Under the pieces are notes generated by a model that did no database searches, was not told the origin of the DNA, and worked only from the letters and a program-made list of their open reading frames with translations. The translations under genes and the position numbers were made by a program. Below are positions 1 to 7,231 of a stretch of 20,309 nucleotides of DNA, in pieces; the first letter of the stretch is position 1; each line of letters begins with the position of its first letter. The stretch is taken from positions 1 to 20,309 of the forward strand of contig CAYOXX010000055.1 of assembly GCA_964408025.1 (NCBI GenBank), read 5' to 3'. Source of the DNA: CAYOXX01 sp964408025 (GTDB taxonomy: Bacteria; Acidobacteriota; DATKUA01).

Positions 1-25
1 AAATTAACACTTTCGAATAAAACCC

Positions 26-54
26 TTGACTACTCTGTTTCTGAGTTCTACACT
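26..54 (+). promoter_or_regulatory. sigma70-type promoter for candidate RNA
   Basis: TTGACT at 26-31 and TACACT at 49-54 are separated by exactly 17 bases. Transcription would start near 61, where a long self-complementary stretch begins. No convincing coding region follows on this strand, which suggests that it drives a non-coding RNA. Confidence 0.6.
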
Positions 55-60
55 CGCAGC

Positions 61-177
61 AACTCTGAAACGGGGTGCGCATCATCAGAATTTTCTTCGC
101 CTTTGTCCAGTTCATTGTAATTCCTACGAAGATGCTCACCTGAACACATCAAGTTTTGGCGCACAACCGGCAGGGTT
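61..177 (+). ncRNA. Candidate structured small RNA (rod-like, possibly 6S-like)
   Basis: The stretch starts about 7 bases after a good -10 box and folds on itself from end to end. AACTCTG (61-67) pairs with CAGGGTT (171-177) through one G-U; CGG (71-73) pairs with CCG (167-169); GTGCGC (75-80) pairs with GCGCAC (159-164). An inner stem is TCTTCG (94-99) with CGAAGA (127-132). Between them lie large unpaired stretches, 81-93 and 133-158. A long rod with a central bubble behind its own promoter is the general plan of 6S RNA, but at roughly 120-180 nt it is short for one, and I recognise no family sequence. Two further hairpins follow (180-197 and 199-240), so the 3' end is uncertain. The pairing is seen; the RNA identity is inferred. 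Confidence 0.38.
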
Positions 178-179
178 AT

Positions 180-197
180 GGCTCCCAAAGTGGGGCC
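180..197 (+). other. Small hairpin downstream of candidate RNA
   Basis: GGCTCC (180-185) pairs with GGGGCC (192-197), including one G-U, around a 6-base loop. No T-run follows. It may be the 3' part of the candidate RNA or a processing signal. Confidence 0.4.
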
Positions 198-198
198 G

Positions 199-240
199 AC
201 ACAATCGGTAATGGCGACCCCAGGGTCGCCATTACTGTGT
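199..240. terminator. Strong hairpin, probable bidirectional terminator
   Basis: A perfect 13-base inverted repeat (208-220 and 223-235) with a 2-base centre is extended by ACACA (199-203) against TGTGT (236-240), leaving a 4-base bulge. It lies between the candidate RNA and the 3' end of the minus-strand phosphatase gene, where a shared terminator is expected. No clear U-tract follows on either strand, so a role in RNA stability is also possible. Confidence 0.5.
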
Positions 241-258
241 ACCCCCTCCTTCTACCCC

Positions 259-1449
259 TCACCCTTCCGGCCTGAAGCGGGCGATGATCAGCGTCAGGTC
301 GTCGGCCTGGGGCGTGGAGGCGGCGAAGCCCTGCAGGTCGTGCAGGACGGCCTTCATGATCTCCGAGGGCTCGCCGTCGCCGCAGCGCCGCACGCTCTCG
401 ACCAGTCGAGAATAGCCGTAGCTCTCGCCGTCTTCACCCACCGTCTCGACGATGCCGTCGGAGAGCAGGCAGAGGACGTCGCCAGGCCGGAGCTGGAGTT
501 CCCGGCACTCGAACTGCTGTTCCCTGCGGACGCCGAGAGGGTAGGAGGAGGATTCCAGCCAGCGCTGTGAGCCGTCGGAGGGCCGGTGCAGCAGGGGGTA
601 GATGTGGCCGGCGTTGGCGTAGGTCATGTGGCCGGAGCGGGAATCGATCATGCAGCACAGAAAGGTCATGAGGGTGCGCGAGTCGCCGGCGTCCAAGACG
701 ATTTCGTTCAGCGTCGCCAGCACGCGCCGCGGGTCGGGGTCGTTGAGCAGCTGCGCCCGGAAGGCGCTCTTGGCCATCGCCATCACCAGCCCCGAGGCCA
801 GGCCGTGGCCGCTGACGTCGCCGATCGCTACGGCCACTCTGGGCGGCATCTCGGCGAAGTCGTAGTAGTCGCCACCGACCTCGGCCGCCGGCGCCGTGAA
901 GCTAACTAGATCGAGGCCGGCCAGCCTCGGGTTCTCGGGTGGCAGCAGCGAGAGCTGGACGTCGCGGGCGATCTCGATCTCGTCGCGGGCGCTGAGCTTG
1001 TTGGCCAGCTCCAGGGCCAGCAGGAAGCTGACGATAACGAAGCTGTAGATCGACAGCACCGCTACGTCCTCGCGGATCGCGGAGCCCTCGGGGGCGGTCA
1101 GGACCACCACCGTTGCCACGGCGAAGATGATGAAGGCGATGCCGTAGAGGACGCGGCGCGCCGGAGACATGGCCAGCAGGAAGCCCCAGAAGGTCCTGCC
1201 GGTGGTGCGCAGCGCCCTGCGCAGGCGCCCCCGCTTCCCTCCCTCCTGTTCACCGGATTCGTCTGGCAGGCTGAAGTGCTGGTAGATGGCGCGCGTCTCT
1301 TCGGTGAAGAGCCGCTTGAAGTCGCCCGCCTTGAGCCCCGCCGTGTAGCCGGCGTAGAGCTCCCCGGCGCGCCTGACGATCCTGCGCAGCCGCCGCCGGC
1401 CCGCGCCCCCCTCGTCGGACCCCCGCTCCCGATATGTCTCTTTCGCCAC
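259..1449 (-). CDS. Membrane SpoIIE/RsbU-type PP2C serine phosphatase
   Basis: The product is a 396-residue protein. Its basic N-terminus is followed by two hydrophobic segments (about 100-119 and 129-149), a short linker, and a PPM/SpoIIE phosphatase domain to the C-terminus. Metal-binding and fold motifs are visible: GGDYYDF (192-198), GDVSGHG (210-216), SDGIVE (330-335) and ADDLTL (382-387). The family removes phosphate from serine or threonine on anti-anti-sigma (STAS) proteins in partner-switching systems. No STAS or anti-sigma gene lies in this window, so the target is unknown. The GTG start at 1449 has a GGAGAG sequence about 8 bases upstream. The gene is divergent from the HD-GYP regulator. 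Family assignment is firm; substrate and signal are not visible. Confidence 0.9.
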   Translation of the reverse strand: MAKETYRERGSDEGGAGRRRLRRIVRRAGELYAGYTAGLKAGDFKRLFTEETRAIYQHFSLPDESGEQEGGKRGRLRRALRTTGRTFWGFLLAMSPARRVLYGIAFIIFAVATVVVLTAPEGSAIREDVAVLSIYSFVIVSFLLALELANKLSARDEIEIARDVQLSLLPPENPRLAGLDLVSFTAPAAEVGGDYYDFAEMPPRVAVAIGDVSGHGLASGLVMAMAKSAFRAQLLNDPDPRRVLATLNEIVLDAGDSRTLMTFLCCMIDSRSGHMTYANAGHIYPLLHRPSDGSQRWLESSSYPLGVRREQQFECRELQLRPGDVLCLLSDGIVETVGEDGESYGYSRLVESVRRCGDGEPSEIMKAVLHDLQGFAASTPQADDLTLIIARFRPEG

Positions 1450-1520
1450 CGCCGTGCTCTCCGCCGCCCAGCGAGCCGCATCTTAGCACGCACCTCCGCC
1501 CGCGGCCACGCTCGCGGCTG

Positions 1521-1550
1521 TTGTTGGCGGGCGCAGCCCTGTGCTAGCAT
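1521..1550 (+). promoter_or_regulatory. Extended -10 promoter for HD-GYP regulator
   Basis: TAGCAT (1545-1550) is preceded by TG one base upstream, making an extended -10. TTGTTG (1521-1526) lies 18 bases upstream as a plausible -35. The predicted start near 1557 leaves about 26 bases of leader before the ATG at 1583. The CTGTGnTAGCAT arrangement recurs before the glycosyltransferase gene at 10291. Confidence 0.45.
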
Positions 1551-1582
1551 GCGCCGCCGGACTACGAACTAAGACGAACGAG

Positions 1583-2674
1583 ATGGCGGAAAAGATCCTC
1601 ATCGCCGAAGACGACCTGGACCTGGCAAACTCCATTCGCGCCGCTCTGGAGCGGGAGAACTACGAGTGCCGCGCCCACGCGGACCCGCGCCAGGCGCTGC
1701 GGCAGGCGGAGGACGGCGAGATCGGCCTGCTGCTGACCGACCTGAAGATGCCGCACATGGACGGCATCGAGCTGGCCCGCCGGGTAAAAAGAATCCAGCC
1801 CGACGCCAGGATTGTCGTCATCACCGCCCACTCCACCATGGACACCGTCCTCGAGGCGCTGCGCATGGGCATCGACAGCTACATCCTCAAGCCGTTCCGC
1901 AGCGAGGAGCTGCTCTTCAGCGTGCGACAGTCGCTCGAGCGCCGGCGGCTGGAGCTGGAGAACCGCCGCTACCAGGCCGGCCTCGAGGAGATGGTGGAGG
2001 AGAAGACGCGCGAGCTGCTGGCGCGCCACACCAGGCTCAGCCGCTCGCAGATGGAAGGCATATTCGCCATCGGTAACATCATCGAGGCCCGCGACGCCTA
2101 CACCCGCGGCCACACCGAGCGCGTCACCTACTTCGCCGTGGCCCTGGCGGAGCGGCTGGGTTGGCCCGAGGAGTCGATCAAGGAGCTGGGCGTCGGCTCG
2201 CCGCTGCACGACATCGGCAAGATCGGCGTGCCCGACTACATCCTCAACAAGGTCGGCAAACTCACGCTCCAGGAATTCGACGTGATGAAGCGCCACCCCG
2301 AGATCGGCTACTCCATGGTCAGGGGCTGCAACCTGGCGGCCGTCGCCATCGGCTGCATCATCTACCACCAGGAGCGCTTCGACGGCAGCGGCTACCCCTT
2401 CGGCCTCTCCGGCGGGGACATCCCCGAGGAGGGGCGGCTGATGGCCGTCTGCGACGCCTTCGACGCGATGACCAGCACCAGGATCTACCGCCCGGCCCTG
2501 ACGCTGGAGAAGACCCTCGGCATCCTGCGCGACAACTCCGGCACCCAATTCGATCCGCGGATGGCGAACGCCTTCCTGGAGCTGGTCGACTCCGGAGTCC
2601 TGGACAGCGCGATCTCCAGGTCCGATTTCCGGTCGGAGTTTGAGGGCCTGGTCGCCAGGCTGACAGCCGTGTGA
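1583..2674 (+). CDS. Response regulator with HD-GYP domain (c-di-GMP phosphodiesterase)
   Basis: The product is a 363-residue protein. Residues 1-118 form a receiver domain with acidic residues at 10-11, phospho-acceptor Asp53 (in LLLTDLKMPHMDG) and Lys103 (in LKPF). A charged helical linker (about 118-155) leads to an HD-GYP domain with the HD pair at 209-210 (SPLHDIGKIG), conserved RHPEIG at 237-242 and the GYP motif at 270-272. HD-GYP proteins hydrolyse cyclic di-GMP, so phosphorylation probably tunes this activity. I chose the ATG at 1583 because the receiver domain begins there (MAEKILIAEDD); an in-frame ATG at 1541 would place the start inside the promoter. No partner histidine kinase is present. 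The stop overlaps the next gene by 4 bases, so the two are translationally coupled. Confidence 0.93.
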   Translation: MAEKILIAEDDLDLANSIRAALERENYECRAHADPRQALRQAEDGEIGLLLTDLKMPHMDGIELARRVKRIQPDARIVVITAHSTMDTVLEALRMGIDSYILKPFRSEELLFSVRQSLERRRLELENRRYQAGLEEMVEEKTRELLARHTRLSRSQMEGIFAIGNIIEARDAYTRGHTERVTYFAVALAERLGWPEESIKELGVGSPLHDIGKIGVPDYILNKVGKLTLQEFDVMKRHPEIGYSMVRGCNLAAVAIGCIIYHQERFDGSGYPFGLSGGDIPEEGRLMAVCDAFDAMTSTRIYRPALTLEKTLGILRDNSGTQFDPRMANAFLELVDSGVLDSAISRSDFRSEFEGLVARLTAV

Positions 2675-3534
2675 TGGTCGATGCCACGATAGCCTCGCCG
2701 CTTTCCCAGTTCGCCAAGTTGAGCTGCGGCGGCAACGACTTCATCGTTGTCGACTGCCGCGCAGCGCTACCCGCTACCGACCTGCCGGCCGCGGCCCGCT
2801 CGCTCTGTAGCCGCCGCTTCGGCGTCGGCGCCGACGGCCTCATCCTCCTGGTGCCGGACGAGGAGCTCCCCTTCGGCATCAAGCTCCTCAACGCCGACGG
2901 CTCCGACGCAGAGGTGAGCTACAACGGCGGCCGCTGCGTAGGCCTGTTCGCCCACCAAGCGGGGATCGCGCCGGCACGCTTCAGCTTCGCCAGCGCCGCT
3001 GGTCCGATCGGTGTGAAGGTGAACGGAACCGTAGTGACGCTGATGGTGCCGCCGCCCGGCGAGGCGCGACTGGGCCTCGAGCTCGAGGAGGAGGGCGAGG
3101 GGAGCGAGAAGGTGTCGGGCGACGCCGTCGTCGTCGGCGTCCCCTACCTCGTTATCTTCCGCGGCGACCTCGACGACCCCTGGGTTTCCCGCATGCCGCC
3201 GCGGCTGAGGAGGCACTCCGCCTTCCCGCGCGGAACCAACGTGGCCGTGGCACGCCGCCGCGACGAGGCGCTCTACGAAGCCAGGTTCTTCGAGCGCGGC
3301 GTGGAGGAGGAGACTCTCTCCAGCGGCTCCGGCTGCGTGGCGGTGGCGGTGACCGCCGCGCTGCGCTCGGGAGCCCCCTCGCCGGTCACGGTGGCCACAG
3401 GCGGTGGCGACTTCGCGATCAGCTTCCGGCGCCAGGGGGAGAAGATCGTCGACGTCTCGACCTCCGGCGAGGTCCGCTTCGTCTACCGCGGCGAGCTTAC
3501 TGAGCAGATGCTGGAGCTGATCCCGGGCGTCTAA
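2671..3534 (+). CDS. DapF-family epimerase homologue lacking both catalytic cysteines
   Basis: The product is 287 residues, normal length for diaminopimelate epimerase, which converts LL- to meso-diaminopimelate for lysine and peptidoglycan. Family landmarks are present: GGNDF near residue 20, NADGSDAE before residue 82, GTNVAVA, and FERGVEEETL before residue 218. The two active-site cysteines are replaced. The usual MCGNG is VSYNG with Ser83 (codon 2917-2919), and the usual ACGTG is SSGSG with Ser218 (codon 3322-3324). Classical two-cysteine racemisation therefore looks impossible. It may be a serine variant, an isomerase or a degenerate paralogue. Translation starts at GTG 2671 or ATG 2674, overlapping the HD-GYP stop. 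Its TAA overlaps the convergent epimerase stop within CTAA. Fold confident; activity uncertain. Confidence 0.85.
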   Translation: MMVDATIASPLSQFAKLSCGGNDFIVVDCRAALPATDLPAAARSLCSRRFGVGADGLILLVPDEELPFGIKLLNADGSDAEVSYNGGRCVGLFAHQAGIAPARFSFASAAGPIGVKVNGTVVTLMVPPPGEARLGLELEEEGEGSEKVSGDAVVVGVPYLVIFRGDLDDPWVSRMPPRLRRHSAFPRGTNVAVARRRDEALYEARFFERGVEEETLSSGSGCVAVAVTAALRSGAPSPVTVATGGGDFAISFRRQGEKIVDVSTSGEVRFVYRGELTEQMLELIPGV

Positions 3535-4487
3535 TCCAGGCCCAGCTTACGGCGATAGAAAGGCACCGTCAGTTCCACACCTTCGACGAAGCCGACTCCT
3601 GCGCGCCAGCCCAGTTCGGACTCGATAAGCCCGGAGTCCAGCGCGATGCGGATCACCTCGCCCGGGCGCACCTCCTCGTAGCGGGGCTCGCCAGCGTAGC
3701 CGCAGGCCGCGGCCACGGTGTCGAACACCTCCTGGTCGCTGATCTCCTCGCCCCGCCCGACGTTGTAGACGCGGCTCCCGCCCTCGCTCTTGGCCTCGCC
3801 CTCGGCGGCGAGCACCACAGCGGAAACCGCGTCGGCGACGTAGACGTAGTCGCGCGTCTTGCCGCCGTCGCCGAAGATCGCCGGCTGGCGATCCCGGAGC
3901 ATCAGCTCGGAGAAGATGGCCACCACGCCGGCCTCGCCGTGCGGGTCCTGCCTGGGGCCGTAGATGTTGGCGAAGCGCAGCGCGGTGGTGCGCAGCCCGT
4001 AGGAGTGGCGGTAAACCTCCAGGTAGTGCTCGGCCACCCGCTTGTTGGCCCCGTAGATGCTCAGCGGCGCGCAGGGGTGCTTCTCGTCGCAGGGCCGGTA
4101 GGCCGGCTCGCCGTAGATGGCGCCGCCGGTGCTGACGAACACCACCTGCTCGGCTGCCTGGCGGCGGCTGGCCTCCAGCACCCTCAGCGTGCCCAGGGCG
4201 TTGACTCGGGTGTCGAAGGCCGGGTCCTCGACGCTGCGGCGCAGGTTGACCTGCGCGGCGAGGTGGAACACCCGCGCTGGGCGCCAGCTCTCGAATAAAC
4301 TGTCCAGCCCGCTCGAGGTGACGTCCAGCTCCTCGAACTCCGCCCCGGCGTTTACGTTCTCCCGGTGGCCGGTCGAGAGGTCGTCGACCACCATCACATC
4401 CCACTCATCCGCCAGCAGCCGGTCGACCAGGTGCGAGCCGATGAAGCCGGCCCCGCCGGTCACCAGCGCGCGTCGCGCCTCCGTCAT
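3531..4487 (-). CDS. NAD-dependent sugar-nucleotide epimerase/dehydratase (SDR, GalE-like)
   Basis: The 318-residue extended SDR has the N-terminal dinucleotide motif GGAGFIGSH, an acidic residue pair after beta-2 (VVDDLSTG), the serine-bearing strand VFVSTGG and the catalytic YGANK (Tyr-x3-Lys). It resembles UDP-glucose 4-epimerases and related nucleotide-sugar epimerases or dehydratases; the exact substrate cannot be read from sequence. It acts in the cytoplasm on nucleotide sugars for surface polysaccharides. Its ATG overlaps the stop of the glutamate racemase gene (ATGA), and a strong GGAGGAG ribosome site lies just upstream, so it is the last gene of the wall operon. Confidence 0.85.
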   Translation of the reverse strand: MTEARRALVTGGAGFIGSHLVDRLLADEWDVMVVDDLSTGHRENVNAGAEFEELDVTSSGLDSLFESWRPARVFHLAAQVNLRRSVEDPAFDTRVNALGTLRVLEASRRQAAEQVVFVSTGGAIYGEPAYRPCDEKHPCAPLSIYGANKRVAEHYLEVYRHSYGLRTTALRFANIYGPRQDPHGEAGVVAIFSELMLRDRQPAIFGDGGKTRDYVYVADAVSAVVLAAEGEAKSEGGSRVYNVGRGEEISDQEVFDTVAAACGYAGEPRYEEVRPGEVIRIALDSGLIESELGWRAGVGFVEGVELTVPFYRRKLGLD

Positions 4488-5302
4488 CGGTTCTCCTCCC
4501 CTGCATCGTTGATGTCCACGAGCTCCGCACCGCTCGCCTCGCCGCCGAGGAAGAGGGCCATCGCGCGGCGGAAGGTGGGCGAGCGGTCGGTCAGGAAGAA
4601 GCGGTCGGGCCGCCGACTGCCTCCGGCTAGCAGGTCGGCGGCGCGCAGCTCCCGCTCGACCTCGGCGGCCACCGCCTCGGCCGAGTCGACCAGCTCGACA
4701 CCGCCGCCCAGGAAGCGGCCGATGGCCGGCTTCAGCAGCGGGTAGTGGGTGCAGCCCAGCACCAGGCAGTCGATCCCCGAGCGCCTGAAGTCGTCCAGGT
4801 AAACCTCCACCACCTGCTCGGTCACCGGCCCCTCCAGCCAGCCCTCCTCCACCAGCGGCACGAAGAGGGGGCAGGAGCGCGAGGCAACCTCGGCCTCAGG
4901 CAGCAGAGCGCGGATAGCCTTCGGGTAAGCCTCGCTGCGGATGGTGGCGTCGGTGCCGATGACGCCGATCCTGCCGCCGCGGCTGACCTCGGCGGCCCGG
5001 CGGCAGCCGGGCCCGACGACATCGATCGCCGGCACTGGCGAGGCCTGCCGTAGCTCCGCCAGGGCCCAGGCCGAGGCGGTGTTGCAGGCGATCACCAGCA
5101 GCTTGATGCCACGCTGCAGCAGAAAATCCGCGTTCTGGAGGCTGTAGCGCCGGATAGTGGCCGGCGACTTGGTGCCGTAGGGCAAGCGCGCCGTGTCGCC
5201 GAGGTAGATGATCCGTTCGTCCGGCAGCCGGCGCCGCAGGGCGGCGACGACCGTCAGGCCGCCGATGCCAGAGTCGAATACGCCGATCGCTTCCGCCCGC
5301 AC
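4484..5302 (-). CDS. murI: Glutamate racemase
   Basis: The 272-residue protein interconverts L- and D-glutamate, giving D-Glu for peptidoglycan precursors in the cytoplasm. The family signature is complete: FDSGIGGLTV at the N-terminus, LGDTARLPYGTKS, first catalytic cysteine Cys73 in ACNTASA, and second catalytic cysteine Cys184 in GCTHYPLL with the adjacent His186. The GTG start at 5302 lies 9 bases after the stop of the GerMN gene, with GAGGG upstream as ribosome site. No shorter start would keep the conserved first strand. It is co-directional with the amidase and GerMN genes, a wall-metabolism grouping seen in several GC-rich bacterial phyla. Confidence 0.96.
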   Translation of the reverse strand: MRAEAIGVFDSGIGGLTVVAALRRRLPDERIIYLGDTARLPYGTKSPATIRRYSLQNADFLLQRGIKLLVIACNTASAWALAELRQASPVPAIDVVGPGCRRAAEVSRGGRIGVIGTDATIRSEAYPKAIRALLPEAEVASRSCPLFVPLVEEGWLEGPVTEQVVEVYLDDFRRSGIDCLVLGCTHYPLLKPAIGRFLGGGVELVDSAEAVAAEVERELRAADLLAGGSRRPDRFFLTDRSPTFRRAMALFLGGEASGAELVDINDAGEENR

Positions 5303-5311
5303 GCCCGGCCC

Positions 5312-6013
5312 TCACGCGCCCCCGGCCGGCCTCTCGCTCTGCCCGGCCTGGTCATCAGCGGGCGGCTGGCGCGCGGGGTAGCCGGGAGCGAAATATTCGC
5401 TGTCTAGCGTCAGCGGCTGGCCGAGGTCGATGTGCCCTGCCAGCGTCCCCCGCCTGCTCGGCGGTGTGGCGGCGGAGTCGGCTCCCTCAATCAGGATGCG
5501 CACCCGCTGCACTGTGGGGAAGTTGACGCAGAGGGTGTCGACGATCGAGTAGATGGTCATCAGCTCCCCCGTGGTGCCGCCCTCGTGGCCGGCGAGCAGT
5601 GCGCGGTTGAACACCAGGTAGGCGGTGCCGCGCTCGTCGAGGTAGAAGCGCATCAGGCGCGTCCCCTCCGGAACCGTTCCCGCCAGCCCCTCCGACAGCG
5701 CGGGACCCTCGATGAGCTTCTCGAGCAGCTGCTTCGCCTGCCAGTCGAGCGAGATGAAGTTGTCGACCGAGCGTGTGACCGGCACCAGGAGGTCGTGACG
5801 CTGGAGGCTCTGGAAGAAGACCACCATATCCACCTGCTGGTCCACGCCCCCCGCTCCCGCGGCCGCCTCGCTAGGACGGGCGTCGGCCGCGACGGTCGGC
5901 GGCGCCGGGGTCGTCTCGGAACCTTGACTGAGTGTGAGGAGGACCGCCGCGACCACCGTCAGCAGCGCGACGATCGCCGCGGCGGCGATCAGCAGCAGGT
6001 TGCGCCCGCTCAT
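5312..6013 (-). CDS. GerMN-domain protein, membrane-anchored
   Basis: The 233-residue protein has an N-terminal hydrophobic segment (about 5-27), a low-complexity Ala/Pro linker, and a GerMN domain in the C-terminal half. That domain shows the pattern of RLMRFYLDERGTAYLVF, a region beginning GELMTIYSIVDTL, and VRILIEG. In spore formers GerM acts in spore wall assembly and germination, but in non-sporulating bacteria the domain usually sits beside amidase and murI genes with an undefined envelope role. The anchor predicts a periplasmic or extracytoplasmic location. No lipobox is visible. The ATG overlaps the amidase stop (ATGA), indicating translational coupling. Domain call likely; function unproven. 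Confidence 0.8.
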   Translation of the reverse strand: MSGRNLLLIAAAAIVALLTVVAAVLLTLSQGSETTPAPPTVAADARPSEAAAGAGGVDQQVDMVVFFQSLQRHDLLVPVTRSVDNFISLDWQAKQLLEKLIEGPALSEGLAGTVPEGTRLMRFYLDERGTAYLVFNRALLAGHEGGTTGELMTIYSIVDTLCVNFPTVQRVRILIEGADSAATPPSRRGTLAGHIDLGQPLTLDSEYFAPGYPARQPPADDQAGQSERPAGGA

Positions 6014-6831
6014 TGGGTGCGGCTGCCTTCGGTCTCCCGGGCTCCCCCGACGGCGTAGCCGCGCTCCTTCTGGCGCTTGTAGGCTACGATGGCCCGCAGC
6101 AGCGACTGGGCTATGCGCCGCCTGTAGGACTCGCTGCGCAGCATCCGCTCTCGCTCCGGGTTGGATATGAAGTCGACCTCCACCAGCACCGCCGGCATCG
6201 CCACGCCCTTGAGCACGCGGAAGGGAGCCTGCTTGACGCCGCGGTCGTCGAGGTTGAGGCTGCGGTTGAAGGAGGCCTGAATCCGCTCGGCCAGGAAGAG
6301 GCTCTCCTCGATGTAGCTGTTGTGGATGACGTCGAATAGGATCAGCCGCAGGTCGTCGCTCTCCTCGATGGCGCTCTCGTACTGCTCAACCGCCTGGTTC
6401 TCGATCTCGGCCACCCGGCGGGCGTGCTCGTCGCTGGCGGTGAGGCTGAGGATGTAGGTCTCCGCGCCGTGGGCGCTGCGCGCGCGGCAGGAGTTGGCGT
6501 GGATGCTGATGAACAGGTCGCCGCCCTCGCGGTTAGCGATCGCGGCGCGCTCCTCGAGGCTGCGGTCGGAGTCGCCATCGCGCGTCAGGACCACCCGCAC
6601 GCCCGCCCTCCTGAGTTCCGGGTCGGCCAGGATCAGGTCGCGCAGCCCGAGGGCGATGGCGTAGGTCAGCTCGGCCTCGCAGAGGCCGCTCGACCCCACT
6701 GCGCCGCGGTCCTGGCCCCCGTGGCCGGGGTCGAGCACGATGGTGCGCACGATCACCTGCCGGGGCGCCTGCCCGCCGTCGTCAACTGCGTTGGGGATCA
6801 GAAGGAGGAGCGCGATCAGGACTGCCGTCAT
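6010..6831 (-). CDS. N-acetylmuramoyl-L-alanine amidase (Amidase_3), secreted
   Basis: The 273-residue zinc amidase cleaves the bond between muramic acid and the stem peptide, working outside the inner membrane during wall turnover or cell separation. A short N-terminal signal-like hydrophobic stretch (2-13) precedes the catalytic domain. Zinc ligands and catalytic residues are visible: His37 in LDPGHGG, Glu52 in the GLCEAEL loop, His111 in SIHAN and catalytic Glu218 in VLVEVDFISNP. A region around 140-170 forms the helical insertion found in some AmiC-like enzymes. No added SPOR, LysM or AMIN domain is present. The ATG at 6831 lies only 11 bases from the tmRNA 3' end and lacks a clear ribosome site, so expression probably depends on ssrA transcription. 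Confidence 0.93.
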   Translation of the reverse strand: MTAVLIALLLLIPNAVDDGGQAPRQVIVRTIVLDPGHGGQDRGAVGSSGLCEAELTYAIALGLRDLILADPELRRAGVRVVLTRDGDSDRSLEERAAIANREGGDLFISIHANSCRARSAHGAETYILSLTASDEHARRVAEIENQAVEQYESAIEESDDLRLILFDVIHNSYIEESLFLAERIQASFNRSLNLDDRGVKQAPFRVLKGVAMPAVLVEVDFISNPERERMLRSESYRRRIAQSLLRAIVAYKRQKERGYAVGGARETEGSRTQ

Positions 6832-6842
6832 ATAGAGAACCG

Positions 6843-7195
6843 TGGTGGAGGCGGCGGGAATCGAACCCGCGTCCGAAAATGGTCCGTCGAGAGCTTCTAC
6901 ATGCTTAGCCGGTCGTCAAAGTCTCGCGGCCGCAGTGGGCAACCGGCAACCGGCTGAAGCCGCCAGCCCGCGTCGCGTTTCGCCCGGTGGCGAGCGGGCG
7001 CCGCCTCCGGACTATCCCGCTTTCGACGCCCGTCCGGGCCCCGCGGGAGAAGGCCCGGCGGACGGGCTACGCTAGTTTACGCAGCCAGTGCCAACTGTGA
7101 GTCGGCAACTATTGGTCTTCCGCCTGTTTAGCGAGGCGACGGACCTCGGCATGCCACTCTCGCTTCAACATTCCCGTCGAAGCCTTTTCGCCCCC
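6843..7195 (-). ncRNA. ssrA: tmRNA (one-piece)
   Basis: The 353-nt transfer-messenger RNA rescues stalled ribosomes by acting as tRNA-Ala and then as message. The 5' end GGGGGCGAAAAGGCTTCGAC (from 7195) pairs with the 3' end CGCCTCC followed by A and an encoded CCA (6843-6846), with one G-U. The T-arm sequence GCGGGTTCGATTCCCGC is intact next to the 3' end. The message part reads ADSQLALAA then TAA (7077-7106). It is transcribed ahead of the amidase gene with an 11-base gap and no terminator. Confidence 0.97.
7077..7106 (-). other. tmRNA proteolysis tag reading frame (ADSQLALAA)
   Basis: The frame begins at the resume codon GCC (7104-7106) after AATAGTT and reads Ala-Asp-Ser-Gln-Leu-Ala-Leu-Ala-Ala, ending with TAA at 7077-7079. 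The terminal LALAA matches the degron recognised by ClpXP-type proteases. At nine encoded residues it is one shorter than the ten-codon E. coli tag. Confidence 0.92.
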
Positions 7196-7231
7196 GGGAC
7201 TTCGTTGAACGCGAACTTCTCAAGCAAATCT

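Noticed and set aside
26..211. 61-residue small protein in the left-end region
   Set aside because: Its start codon is the -35 box of a good promoter, it has no ribosome site or domain, and the same bases fold as a structured RNA.
1562..2548. 328-residue minus-strand frame opposite the HD-GYP regulator
   Set aside because: It is antisense to a complete receiver plus HD-GYP protein, with low-complexity Val/Asp/Gly content typical of shadow frames.
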